NCBI GenBank assembly: GCA_963530295.1
Contig: CAUSCF010000009.1
Span: 1 to 64,000, forward strand
Reading direction: 5' to 3'
DNA from: JABCPE02 sp963530295
GTDB taxonomy: Bacteria > Bacteroidota > Bacteroidia > Flavobacteriales > Weeksellaceae
Length of the DNA: 64,000 nucleotides
Below, piece after piece: positions 15,844 to 23,367 of this stretch. Positions within the stretch are counted from its first letter, which is position 1. Each line of letters begins with the position of its first letter. The translations under genes were made by a program, and so were the position numbers. The notes beneath the pieces are model-generated. The model was not told where the DNA came from and did no database searches. It worked only from the letters and a program-made list of their open reading frames with translations.

Positions 15844-16311
15844 ATGGATACTAAATTAATTGAGCAGATAACTGAAATGCTCGATAAGTTACCAAATTCA
15901 ATATGTAATCTGAATACTTCAATCGATGAAAGCTGGATTGAAGCTGGAGAGTCAGAATTTAATCTGAAACTGCCAGAATACTATCGATGGTTTATTAAAA
16001 ATTACGATTCCATAATATTATGGGGAGAACTAATCAAAACAGTATTTCCTCCTGAGTATAGGGATGAAGCAGATCAGGATATTTTCTATACCTATAACTG
16101 GAATATTAATTATGATAAAAATAATCATGACAAACTTTTCTTCCTAGAAGCTAATGATATAGGATTTTTTTATTTTAAAATCATAGGTAATAGGGTAAGT
16201 GAAGAAGTTTATTGCTTTGATTTATCTACAGGAGAATATGATTTATATGCAGAAAATTTTTTAGATTTTTTGAAAATAGAAATTCCTAAAAATTATTCTA
16301 ACTATTTGTAG
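15844..16311 (+). CDS. SMI1/KNR4 (SUKH) family immunity protein
   Basis: 155 residues with the SUKH-1 layout: ESWIEAGESEFNLKLPEYYR (about 29-48), WFIKNYDSIILWGELI, later FFLEANDIGFFYFKI and VYCFDLSTGEYDLYAENFLD. The pattern (acidic entry, L-P-x-x-Y, hydrophobic core strand, acidic end) is typical. It is at least the third SUKH-type gene in the window. It is preceded by about 90 noncoding bases with no repeat I recognise. Confidence 0.85.
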   Translation: MDTKLIEQITEMLDKLPNSICNLNTSIDESWIEAGESEFNLKLPEYYRWFIKNYDSIILWGELIKTVFPPEYRDEADQDIFYTYNWNINYDKNNHDKLFFLEANDIGFFYFKIIGNRVSEEVYCFDLSTGEYDLYAENFLDFLKIEIPKNYSNYL

Positions 16312-16318
16312 TAATAGT

Positions 16319-16349
16319 AGGCATTTGCAAAAGAAAAAAAGAAAAATGT
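16319..16349 (+). repeat. short leader repeat, copy 1 (copy 2 at 16957-16988)
   Basis: Shared elements are GGCATTTG(C/T)AAAAG and AAAAATGTT, separated by A-rich sequence. One copy precedes the gene at 16370, the other the gene at 17022. It probably marks another cassette border. Confidence 0.45.
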
Positions 16350-16369
16350 TTTTGGTTAAGGAAATTATT

Positions 16370-16936
16370 ATGGAAAATATAGCCAATATATTGAGTGATG
16401 CTATTTTTACCGATTTAAGTAAAATGGTTTCAAATAAGAACGAACCTTACGCTATCTCTCTTGTATGTAATGATGAAATGAGTAACTTTTTTTTAGCATT
16501 GTCAGATTTAGAAAATTTAGATAAATTAATATCTAAAAATAGCATAACAAATAATGATGATTATTTATATTATAAATGGTCTCCCAATGAATGGGAGAAT
16601 TTAAGCTACAATCTAGAAAATAGTGAGTTAAAAGAATTTAATAAAAAATTAAGCCATTATGAAGATATAGATAAAAATGATTTTAATAAGTATAGAAAAG
16701 CCATGTTTGATATATGTATATCATCGCTTATTAATGTAAAATCAAAAATGGAAACCATTGAAATTAATAAGAATACTCCAGTGTTCATTTCTTTCACAGA
16801 TATATCTAAATTAGAGGAGATACAGAATTATTCTGCATATAGAATTAATTCCCAAACTGTATATGAAATGTTTAAAGATAGATTCATTGAATTAGATTGG
16901 GGAAAAAATCTTGGTCAATATAATCCTTTTGAATAG
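16370..16936 (+). CDS. DUF4303-like protein, putative immunity protein
   Basis: 188 residues from ATG 16370, which has AAGGA eight bases upstream; in-frame starts at 16346 and 16325 (TTG) are less likely. The core YAISLVCNDEMSNFF (about 27-41) followed by YLYYKWSPNEWENLSY (about 65-80) matches the DUF4303 pattern, in which a short strand and Y-x-W-S-P-x-E-W precede a long helix. DUF4303 proteins are found in toxin-immunity loci, including neighbourhoods with SUKH genes, as here. The biochemical role is not known. Confidence 0.65.
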   Translation: MENIANILSDAIFTDLSKMVSNKNEPYAISLVCNDEMSNFFLALSDLENLDKLISKNSITNNDDYLYYKWSPNEWENLSYNLENSELKEFNKKLSHYEDIDKNDFNKYRKAMFDICISSLINVKSKMETIEINKNTPVFISFTDISKLEEIQNYSAYRINSQTVYEMFKDRFIELDWGKNLGQYNPFE

Positions 16937-17021
16937 CAACTGTAGCAACGGTGGGCATTTGTAAAAGAAAAAATATGAAAAATGTTCCAAACAAAATTGT
17001 AACTAAACCAAAGACAACATC

Positions 17022-17693
17022 ATGAAATATATCAGCAGAGAATTAGGAAAAGCAATTCAATTTAAAGAATTGTCAGAACATCTGACCGCCTTTTTAAATG
17101 ATGAAAATACAGACTCCACTCCACTTGATACTGCCTCAACAATGAACAAGATAGCCTGCTATCATCGGATGCCGTCTGAATTCACGGAGAATATGGACTG
17201 CTTAAAATTAGCCATGGCGTTTAGCGACAAATATGCGGAGGATGAGAAAATCCTATGGTACTGCTTGCACGCATTAGGCTGGTTTGGTTTTTTATCCACC
17301 CAAGAAAAGTGCAAACTTTTATGTTTTAATTATTTAAGTAAGTTCAGGAACCATAAGAGTAAAAAAATTCGCCGTCTTGTAGTTTGGAATTCAACACGCC
17401 TTTATCTTGAACTGTTGAAAAAAGAGCCTGATTGGTTTGATTATGCAGTCTCTCTTTTAGATCTACCTCCTGCTAATGAGTCATTTTGGGAATTTTCTAT
17501 TATGCTCAATAAAGAAATTAATTCGTTCAACAACGAACAAATTTCCTTCATTATCGGAAAATATGAAAAATTTTTACAAAAAACAAAAAATGATTTTTAC
17601 AAAAAAACCTACACCCAGCTTGTAAAACTATTAAAAAAACATATTTCAGGAGAAACTGTATTAAAGCCACAAGATTTATTGAAAGATGTTTAG
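17022..17693 (+). CDS. hypothetical helical protein carrying a neisserial DNA uptake sequence
   Basis: 223 residues, alpha-helical, soluble, no recognised family. An exact 12-mer uptake sequence, ATGCCGTCTGAA, lies in frame and encodes residues MPSE (about 50-53). The first third of the gene is higher in G+C (about 40%) than the last part. The C-terminal half is Lys- and Phe-rich and more like the host. It follows a short leader repeat and is the last intact gene of the array. An immunity role is inferred from position; a neisserial origin is suggested by the uptake sequence. Confidence 0.6.
   Translation: MKYISRELGKAIQFKELSEHLTAFLNDENTDSTPLDTASTMNKIACYHRMPSEFTENMDCLKLAMAFSDKYAEDEKILWYCLHALGWFGFLSTQEKCKLLCFNYLSKFRNHKSKKIRRLVVWNSTRLYLELLKKEPDWFDYAVSLLDLPPANESFWEFSIMLNKEINSFNNEQISFIIGKYEKFLQKTKNDFYKKTYTQLVKLLKKHISGETVLKPQDLLKDV
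17169..17180 (+). other. exact Neisseria DNA uptake sequence ATGCCGTCTGAA (AT-DUS)
   Basis: All 12 bases match the canonical uptake sequence of N. meningitidis and N. gonorrhoeae. It lies inside a coding sequence. Such an exact match is unlikely by chance in a 64-kb A+T-rich window. Confidence 0.75.
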
Positions 17694-17731
17694 TTAAAGT
17701 AGGTTGGGTTTATCAACCCAACATTTACTCA

Positions 17732-17743
17732 AGGCTACCTGAA
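17732..17743 (+). other. exact Eikenella-type DNA uptake sequence AGGCTACCTGAA
   Basis: Matches all 12 bases of the AG-eikDUS dialect of Neisseriaceae. The homology between this locus and the barstar-like copy at 12517 begins inside this element (CCTGAAAC), so a recombination junction falls on it. Confidence 0.7.
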
Positions 17744-17761
17744 ACATTTGGTTAATTAACA

Positions 17762-17941
17762 ATGATGAAATTTATTAACATAAATATAGATTTTTTAAAT
17801 ATTTATTCTAAATATTTAGCAGCTCATAGATTGTCTGTCAAGTTTAAGAATGAAGGTGAAGATATAGAGCCAAAAGTTCGTTACACTTTAAATAAAAATG
17901 AATGTATTTTGTTGAATATTAAAAATTTATCTAAAATATGA
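17762..17941 (+). pseudogene. truncated barstar-like gene (remnant of a copy of 12541-12901)
   Basis: 59 codons in one frame: MMKFINININIDFLNIYSKYL-like N-terminus (first residues MMKFINI), then directly AAHRLSVKF, then GEDIEPKVRYTLNKNECILL. Compared with the 12541 copy, about 76 bases are missing between short TTTA repeats, removing the GFPD/YGKN core, and two smaller indels follow. The 3' end is also lost. It cannot be a working barstar. Confidence 0.7.
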
Positions 17942-18030
17942 GCGAAAAGAATAATAAAAAATAACCTTGAATTGTGTGACCTGTTTTATAATTTCATTAG
18001 AAAATATTCTTCACAAATAGAAAAAATTAC

Positions 18031-18038
18031 TATCTTCG
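18031..18038 (+). promoter_or_regulatory. probable promoter box TATCTTCG
   Basis: One mismatch to TAnnTTTG, 134 bases before the start of the large RING/TerD gene and just before a long hairpin. The best promoter candidate in this gap. Confidence 0.4.
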
Positions 18039-18061
18039 TAGTGGGATTTTTCATAAAGAAT

Positions 18062-18131
18062 AAGCAAGGTCAAGCATGAGTTACTTCTTTTCATTTTAGG
18101 TTGATTTACTTATGCAATTACCTTGCTTTTA
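18062..18131 (+). promoter_or_regulatory. long leader hairpin with T-rich tail
   Basis: AAGCAAGGT (18062-18070) pairs with ACCTTGCTT (18120-18128). A second helix joins GCATGAGTTA (18074-18083) with TTACTTATGC (18106-18115), with one mismatch and one G-U pair, across a small internal loop. The tail TTTTATTTTG follows. It sits between a promoter-like box and the coding sequence, so it could be an attenuator, the end of a small RNA, or a terminator for the array. Confidence 0.5.
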
Positions 18132-18172
18132 TTTTGTTCATATTTGGGAAATTTTAAAATAAATGTAAGAAA

Positions 18173-20491
18173 ATGGAAGTTAATAATGCTCATATTATCA
18201 GTGATTTACAAAAAATAGCACTTCGCCAGAATGCTGTCTATATTCCCAATGCAGACACCAGTTTTTCTAAACTGACAGGAGAAACGCTTCGCCTCATTGA
18301 TACACTTCGCAAGCATGGATTTGTGGTTACAGAGCCATTATTACACGCCATAAATCACACCACTTCAGCCTTTAAAGAAGGAATAAAATCACATTTTGAG
18401 GAAATTTTAGGAACAAAACTAAACTGGACTCCTTTGGTGAAAAACTCGGAAATTCCCACAGGAGAAACCGTCTATGACCACTGGATAACGGCTTGGTTTA
18501 ATGAAGAAATAGGAGAACTTCCTAATAAAGAAACCATAAGACACTATTACGACCAAGTTTATTATGAATATGGGTATGCCGCTGTAAAGCTGGACTGTGG
18601 GCACATCATTCCTGATGGGACTTTTCCCATGAACCGCTATAACGGCTGTCCATTCTGCGGAACGCCTTTTATTTTTGATAAATTAAAGCTTGAAAATCAG
18701 GGAAGTAAGCTCAAAGTCATTGACCTTTGGACAGAAAAAGAAATGAAGGCTCTTTTGGAGAGTCTACTCGTTTCTAAAGTTCCTCTGGATGCCACGCAGA
18801 CAGATTCACTCAAATTGCTTTTAAAATATTATAAACCTGAAAATGAAGTAGTTGTAGGAATTAAAGAAACACTGATTCTTGTAGTGGATGAGCTTATTTC
18901 GCAGGGAAAAGAGCAGGATGCAGGCGGGTATTTCCGTAGTCCAACTGATATTTTACGATATTTATGGTACAAGAAAACAGGATTTTTACAAATCATCAAA
19001 CCTAAAATAATCGTTAAAAACATAGAGCAAAATCACAAACATATCCAAAGACAGAATGATTTGAGTGTTTTTGCAAAAATTGTCGGTAAAGAACGATTAA
19101 AACTGAAATATTCCCGAAAAGAAGCCAAAATGGTGGCTGCTTGGCTGAACCAATTGCCTCTTTCGGTGGAAAAAATAGCTGAGCAGATGCACCCTAACCG
19201 CCAGATGTGGGTTCGTTTTATTCGAGCGCTTCGTTTGGCTGAATATAGCAGAAAGAAAGGTTTTGATAAGCTGAAAGCCGTTCTTGATGTTTTTTATAAT
19301 CAAACTTATGAAGTCTGGCAGGGAAAAGTAGATTATTTCAGCTCAAAAAGCGATGCAGAAAGGACTTTTGCGCTTTTACAGCAGAAGCCGAGTTTATTTG
19401 CGAGGTCACTGTTTTCCAATATGCTTTGGTTCGGTGCAGAAGAAACTTTACAGGCCTTTGAGAAAGTTTCCTCGGAAGTTCCTATGAAGTTTTTACTTAC
19501 CCTGAATTCTTTTGTGGAAATTTATTTTGACAGGGAAGCGCAGCGCAGTGTAAAAACGGCGATAGGGACGAGAAAAAGCATTCCTGTGAATAAATTTTTG
19601 AGTTTGTATTCGGATGATGAATTAGCTGATTTTCAATCTTGTATAAAGGATTTTACTTTAAAAGAGATAGAAAGAAGATTTTCTCAGTCCGAAGCAGGAT
19701 TTAGAAAAATATACATTGACCCAAAATTGTACGAAATTCCGCTTCCCATAGGAGACAGAAGCCAAAATTTGCAGGATTTTAATCCGACTTTGATGGGAGA
19801 AACTTTTCCATTGGAAGGCGATAAAATAAGGCTTTTTATGCAGTGGGGAAAGGATCTTCCAGCCCAGCATATGGACATGGATTTGTCATGCAGTATCATT
19901 TATCAGAATGAGCGAGATGTGTGTAACTATTCTAATCTCAGTCCATTAGGCTGTAAACACAGTGGAGACATTCGCTCTATTCCTAATAAAATCGGAACAG
20001 CAGAATATATAGATTTGGATATCAATGCTTTACAAAAAGCAGGAGGGAAGTATGTGATGTTCACTTGTAATGCATATAGTTTGGGAAGTATTATACCAAA
20101 TTTAGTGGTGGGCTGGATGGATTCAAAACATAAAATGAAAGTCTCTGAACGAAGCGGAGTTGCCTATGACCCATCGTGTGTGATTCACCAGATACGCATT
20201 TCTCAACCTTTGCAAAAAGGCTTGGTTTTCGGGGTTTTGGATATATCGGAGCAGAAAATCATCTGGCTGGAACAGCCGTTTGTAGGGCAGACTATATGGA
20301 GTCTTTGTTTCGAGGATGTAGAGACTTTACTCAAAAAACTTTCAGCAAAAATTTCCGTAGGAGAAATATTAAAAATAAAAGCAAAAGCCCAGTCTTTGGA
20401 AGTAGTAGAAACTATGGAAAATGCTGATTTTGTGTATAATATGGAGTGGGCGAGAAAGCCAGAAAATATAAATAGCCTACTTTTAAATTAG
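18173..20491 (+). CDS. MXAN_6230/SCO0854-type protein with RING-like zinc motif and C-terminal TerD-like domain
   Basis: 772 residues, no signal peptide. A zinc-finger-like motif, LDCGHIIPDG (C at about 141) and RYNGCPFCGTPF (about 154-165), resembles half a RING finger. The central part is helical and Lys-rich. From about 550 to 710 the sequence looks like TerD: FMQWGKDLPAQHMDMDLSCS with the acidic D-x-D, then LGCKHSGDIR and EYIDLDINAL, and MFTCNAYS. TerD domains bind calcium and take part in stress and conflict systems. Proteins with this layout are known in myxobacteria and actinobacteria, but their function is unknown. It heads a set with an ankyrin protein and a small protein, next to the immunity array. 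Confidence 0.7.
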   Translation: MEVNNAHIISDLQKIALRQNAVYIPNADTSFSKLTGETLRLIDTLRKHGFVVTEPLLHAINHTTSAFKEGIKSHFEEILGTKLNWTPLVKNSEIPTGETVYDHWITAWFNEEIGELPNKETIRHYYDQVYYEYGYAAVKLDCGHIIPDGTFPMNRYNGCPFCGTPFIFDKLKLENQGSKLKVIDLWTEKEMKALLESLLVSKVPLDATQTDSLKLLLKYYKPENEVVVGIKETLILVVDELISQGKEQDAGGYFRSPTDILRYLWYKKTGFLQIIKPKIIVKNIEQNHKHIQRQNDLSVFAKIVGKERLKLKYSRKEAKMVAAWLNQLPLSVEKIAEQMHPNRQMWVRFIRALRLAEYSRKKGFDKLKAVLDVFYNQTYEVWQGKVDYFSSKSDAERTFALLQQKPSLFARSLFSNMLWFGAEETLQAFEKVSSEVPMKFLLTLNSFVEIYFDREAQRSVKTAIGTRKSIPVNKFLSLYSDDELADFQSCIKDFTLKEIERRFSQSEAGFRKIYIDPKLYEIPLPIGDRSQNLQDFNPTLMGETFPLEGDKIRLFMQWGKDLPAQHMDMDLSCSIIYQNERDVCNYSNLSPLGCKHSGDIRSIPNKIGTAEYIDLDINALQKAGGKYVMFTCNAYSLGSIIPNLVVGWMDSKHKMKVSERSGVAYDPSCVIHQIRISQPLQKGLVFGVLDISEQKIIWLEQPFVGQTIWSLCFEDVETLLKKLSAKISVGEILKIKAKAQSLEVVETMENADFVYNMEWARKPENINSLLLN

Positions 20492-20555
20492 TTTGAATTG
20501 AACTAAAAACTCATGAAATTAAAGCTGTTTTTATAATTAAAGATATTTTGAGCAA

Positions 20556-20936
20556 ATGGATGAATTTTTGACAAAACTTTTTTTGAAATATCAGGATTTT
20601 CCTAGTTTTTTGGATTGTGCTCCCATTACTTCCGTCCATGATTTAGGCACGATGGGGGAAACGCTGTTAAACTTGGCGGTTAATTCTCAGTCTAAGGAAG
20701 ATGTTATTTTGCTGATAAAAAACGGAGCAAATGTAAATAAGCAGGGAGAACTGAATTTTACTCCTATCCAAAACGCCTATATTCATGGGAATCTTGATAT
20801 CATTGAAATTCTTTTAGAAAATGGCGCTGAAATAAGTGTGAAAAATGACTTTGGGTATGATGCAAGACACTATGCCACAGAAGAATACCACGATAAGAGT
20901 AAATCCAAAGAGATAATAAGTCTGCTAAAAAGATAA
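20556..20936 (+). CDS. ankyrin-repeat protein
   Basis: 126 residues with about three ankyrin repeats: GETLLNLAVNSQSKEDVILL (about 36-55), then NGANVNKQGELNFTPIQNAY, NLDIIEILLENGAEISVKND and FGYDARHYA. It is soluble, with no signal peptide. Ankyrin repeats bind proteins; many small bacterial ones serve as immunity or antidote proteins. Its stop overlaps the next ATG (TAATG), so the two genes are coupled. The partner is unknown. Confidence 0.8.
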   Translation: MDEFLTKLFLKYQDFPSFLDCAPITSVHDLGTMGETLLNLAVNSQSKEDVILLIKNGANVNKQGELNFTPIQNAYIHGNLDIIEILLENGAEISVKNDFGYDARHYATEEYHDKSKSKEIISLLKR

Positions 20937-21256
20937 TGAACAACCATATAGAAGATTTAAGAAAGAAACTAAACGAGCATCATTGGGAGGTTTCAGAGGA
21001 GCTGGAAGGAAACGAGCTGGATATATCAGGATATTGGGTGATCAATCAGCTGTATGAACCGAATAAATCGCTTACTTTGGGTTTTGAAGGAATGGATGAT
21101 TTGAAAGTTTTACCAATGGAAAAGAGTTATGCTTGTTTTGTGTCTGAAAAGCCCTCTATATCACTATATTTTTCCAAAAATAATCCTAAAATGTGGAAAA
21201 AGAATTTGGAGGAGTTTGTTTTGAATTTAAATTCCGTTATTTTTGACAAAATTTAA
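20936..21256 (+). CDS. hypothetical small protein coupled to the ankyrin gene
   Basis: 106 residues, mixed alpha/beta, no signal peptide, no recognised family. A W-x-I pattern (GYWVINQLYEPNKSLTLGFE, about 31-50) suggests a small beta-rich fold. It overlaps the ankyrin stop by one base and ends three bases before the asparaginase start, so the three genes are probably co-transcribed. It may act with the ankyrin protein. Confidence 0.6.
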   Translation: MNNHIEDLRKKLNEHHWEVSEELEGNELDISGYWVINQLYEPNKSLTLGFEGMDDLKVLPMEKSYACFVSEKPSISLYFSKNNPKMWKKNLEEFVLNLNSVIFDKI

Positions 21257-21259
21257 CCC

Positions 21260-22279
21260 ATGAAAAGAAAAGTTCTGATTATCTACACAGGCGGCACCAT
21301 CGGGATGGAAAAAGATTACAATACAGGTAGTCTCAAACCCTTTGATTTTGATTTGATTTTTGACAAATTACCTGAAATCAAGTTACTGGACTGTGATACA
21401 TATATTCATTCGTTTTCGCCGCCACTAGACAGCTCAGACATCGGACCTGAAAAATGGAGAGCGATAGCAGAAGTGATAGAGGCGAATTACGAAAAATACG
21501 ATGGATTTCTTATTCTGCACGGCACAGATACGATGGCTTATACCTCTTCGGCGCTGAGTTTTATGCTGAAAGGACTGCGCAAACCAGTAATTTTGACAGG
21601 TTCTCAGTTGCCGATAGGAGACCTGCGAACAGATGCCAAAGAAAACCTGCTGACAAGCCTTTATTATGCGAGTTTGTATAAAGAAAATGAGGCAGTTATT
21701 CAGGAAGTGGCTTTGTATTTTGAGCATCAGCTCCTGCGCGGAAATAGAAGTATAAAATACAGTTCGGAAAACTTTGATGCCTTCCAAAGTCCTAATTATC
21801 CTATTTTGGGGAAGTCTGGCGTGTTTTTAAACATTAAAGAAAGTTATCTCTTCCGCCCTCATCAGGATGAAAAGTTTTCTGTGGATTATCATCTGAGTAC
21901 CAGTGTGCATTTGTGCAGGATTTTCCCAGGGATGGATTTGGAATATTTACTAAAAATAGATGCTGTAAAGGTTTTGATTATCCAAGTTTTCGGCTCGGGA
22001 ACGATTTTCGGAGATGCCAAAACGCTGGAAATTTTGCAGAAAATACGCAGCAAGAATATAGATATCGTGGTAATAAGCCAATGTCCATCAGGCGGCGTGA
22101 GTTTAGGAAAGTATGAAAACAGTAATGTTTTTTCTAAAATCAATGCTATCAGCGGTGGAGATATCACCATAGAAAGCGCTTTGACAAAGGCGATGCATCT
22201 GATAGACAATCCTAAATATACAGGAAGTTTTTCCCAGCAGTTTTCTAAAAATTTAAGAGGGGAGATGTCTTGTAATTAA
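21260..22279 (+). CDS. ansA: type I L-asparaginase
   Basis: 339 residues, cytoplasmic. The enzyme hydrolyses asparagine to aspartate and ammonia. The first catalytic motif YTGGTIGM (about 9-16) holds the nucleophilic Thr; the second, LHGTDTMAYTSSALSFML (about 87-104), holds the Thr-Asp pair; GSQLPIGDLRTDAKEN follows with the Lys. Length and motifs fit type I (AnsA) enzymes, which have no signal peptide. It ends just before the tRNA-Ser promoter. Confidence 0.92.
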   Translation: MKRKVLIIYTGGTIGMEKDYNTGSLKPFDFDLIFDKLPEIKLLDCDTYIHSFSPPLDSSDIGPEKWRAIAEVIEANYEKYDGFLILHGTDTMAYTSSALSFMLKGLRKPVILTGSQLPIGDLRTDAKENLLTSLYYASLYKENEAVIQEVALYFEHQLLRGNRSIKYSSENFDAFQSPNYPILGKSGVFLNIKESYLFRPHQDEKFSVDYHLSTSVHLCRIFPGMDLEYLLKIDAVKVLIIQVFGSGTIFGDAKTLEILQKIRSKNIDIVVISQCPSGGVSLGKYENSNVFSKINAISGGDITIESALTKAMHLIDNPKYTGSFSQQFSKNLRGEMSCN

Positions 22280-22290
22280 AAATTATTTTA

Positions 22291-22298
22291 TACATTTG
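22291..22298 (+). promoter_or_regulatory. tRNA-Ser promoter box TACATTTG
   Basis: Perfect TAnnTTTG box 10 bases before the tRNA 5' end, with a TTG about 19 bases upstream, the Bacteroidota spacing. Confidence 0.6.
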
Positions 22299-22308
22299 CA
22301 AAATTAAT

Positions 22309-22395
22309 AGAAAGGTGCTCGAGTGGTTGAAGAGGCCACCCTGGAAAGGTGGTATACGGGTAACCGTATCGAGGGTTCGAATCCCTTCCTTTCTG
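22309..22395 (+). tRNA. tRNA-Ser (GGA anticodon)
   Basis: 87 nucleotides. The acceptor stem AGAAAGG pairs with CCTTTCT (22388-22394) with discriminator G at 22395. The anticodon stem CCACC/GGTGG closes the loop CTGGAAA, anticodon GGA at 22343-22345, reading UCC and UCU. A long variable arm (TATACGGGTAACCGTATC) and the T-loop GGTTCGAATCC are present, as in a type II tRNA. CCA is not fully encoded. Confidence 0.95.
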
Positions 22396-22398
22396 CAT

Positions 22399-22436
22399 AG
22401 GTAAGGTATTATAAATCAATATCTTACCTTTTTTTA
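22399..22436 (+). terminator. terminator after tRNA-Ser
   Basis: AGGTAAGGTATT and AATATCTTACCT form a stem with one G-U pair around a 7-base loop, followed by seven T. Confidence 0.8.
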
Positions 22437-22584
22437 TTGGGTGGTTTTTATCGTTTATTTATCATTAGAATACTATTTGTAAAATGGGTATAAAATAGGA
22501 AAAAGTTCAAATAAAATTCAAATGAAAAATAGAAGAAAACCAACAAAGAATATTTATTTAATGATGATTTGATTTTTTTTGTGA

Positions 22585-22592
22585 TATATTTG
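22585..22592 (+). promoter_or_regulatory. menG/ubiE promoter box TATATTTG
   Basis: Perfect TAnnTTTG box 36 bases before ATG 22629; probably drives menG-porT. Confidence 0.6.
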
Positions 22593-22628
22593 CTGCTGAA
22601 TATATTTTGAAAAGTATATTGTTTTTAA

Positions 22629-23366
22629 ATGTCTGAAAATCAATCGAACTTAAATACTAAAGTAGATAATTCTGCCTCAAATAAAACTTTGAGAGTGGAA
22701 AATATGTTCGATAGAATAGCTCCAAAATATGATTTCTTTAATCGCTTGTTTTCGCTTAGAATAGACCTTTTGTGGCGGAAAAACCTAGTGAACTGGATGC
22801 AGAGCGATGACCCGAAACAAATTCTGGATGTTGCTACAGGAACAAGCGAGCTGGCAATAGCGCTTTGGAAAAAATTCAGAGTGAAAATAACCGCTGTGGA
22901 TTTGTCCCAAGAAATGCTCAATTTGGCTGATAAGAAAATCAAACAGCTGGGAGCTGAGTACGAAATAACCATTCAGAAAGCAAATGCAGAAAATTTACCT
23001 TTTGAAAGTAATAAATTTGATGCTGTGAGCGTTGGATTTGGTGTAAGGAATTTTGAAAACTTAGAAAAAGGTCTAAGTGAGCTGAGGCGAGTGGTCAAGG
23101 AAAATGGGAATGTCTATATTTTAGAATTCTCAAAAATGGAGGGAGTTTTGTCGCCTTTATATAATTTTTATTTTAGGAAAGTGCTTCCATTTTTAGCAAA
23201 GATGATTTCTGGTGAAAAGGAGGCGTATGCCTATTTGCCGGATTCTGTGCAGAATTTTCCTTGTGGAGAGAGAATGAAAAATATTTTATTAGATTTGGGG
23301 TTTTCAAAAGTGGAGTATAAAAAATTAAGTTTAGGAATTGTAACAATTTATAAAGCAAAAAAATAA
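22629..23366 (+). CDS. menG: demethylmenaquinone methyltransferase
   Basis: 245 residues. It methylates demethylmenaquinone with S-adenosylmethionine in the last step of menaquinone synthesis; in Bacteroidota menaquinone is the main quinone, so menG rather than ubiE activity is expected. Motifs are MFDRIAPKYDFFNRLFSLRI (about 26-45), the SAM-binding LDVATGTSELAIAL (about 66-79), and VSVGFGVRNFENLEKGL (about 137-153). It lies two bases before porT, an arrangement I know from Flavobacteria. Confidence 0.9.
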   Translation: MSENQSNLNTKVDNSASNKTLRVENMFDRIAPKYDFFNRLFSLRIDLLWRKNLVNWMQSDDPKQILDVATGTSELAIALWKKFRVKITAVDLSQEMLNLADKKIKQLGAEYEITIQKANAENLPFESNKFDAVSVGFGVRNFENLEKGLSELRRVVKENGNVYILEFSKMEGVLSPLYNFYFRKVLPFLAKMISGEKEAYAYLPDSVQNFPCGERMKNILLDLGFSKVEYKKLSLGIVTIYKAKK

Positions 23367-23367
23367 G

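Larger units (their letters stand above)
17694..18172 (+). other. 479-base region with array remnants and a structured leader
   Basis: It holds, in order, the inverted repeat GTTGGGTTTATCAACCCAAC (17704-17723), an exact Eikenella-type uptake sequence, a truncated barstar-like copy, a promoter-like box (18031-18038) and a long hairpin (18062-18128). No intact gene is seen. Confidence 0.6.
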
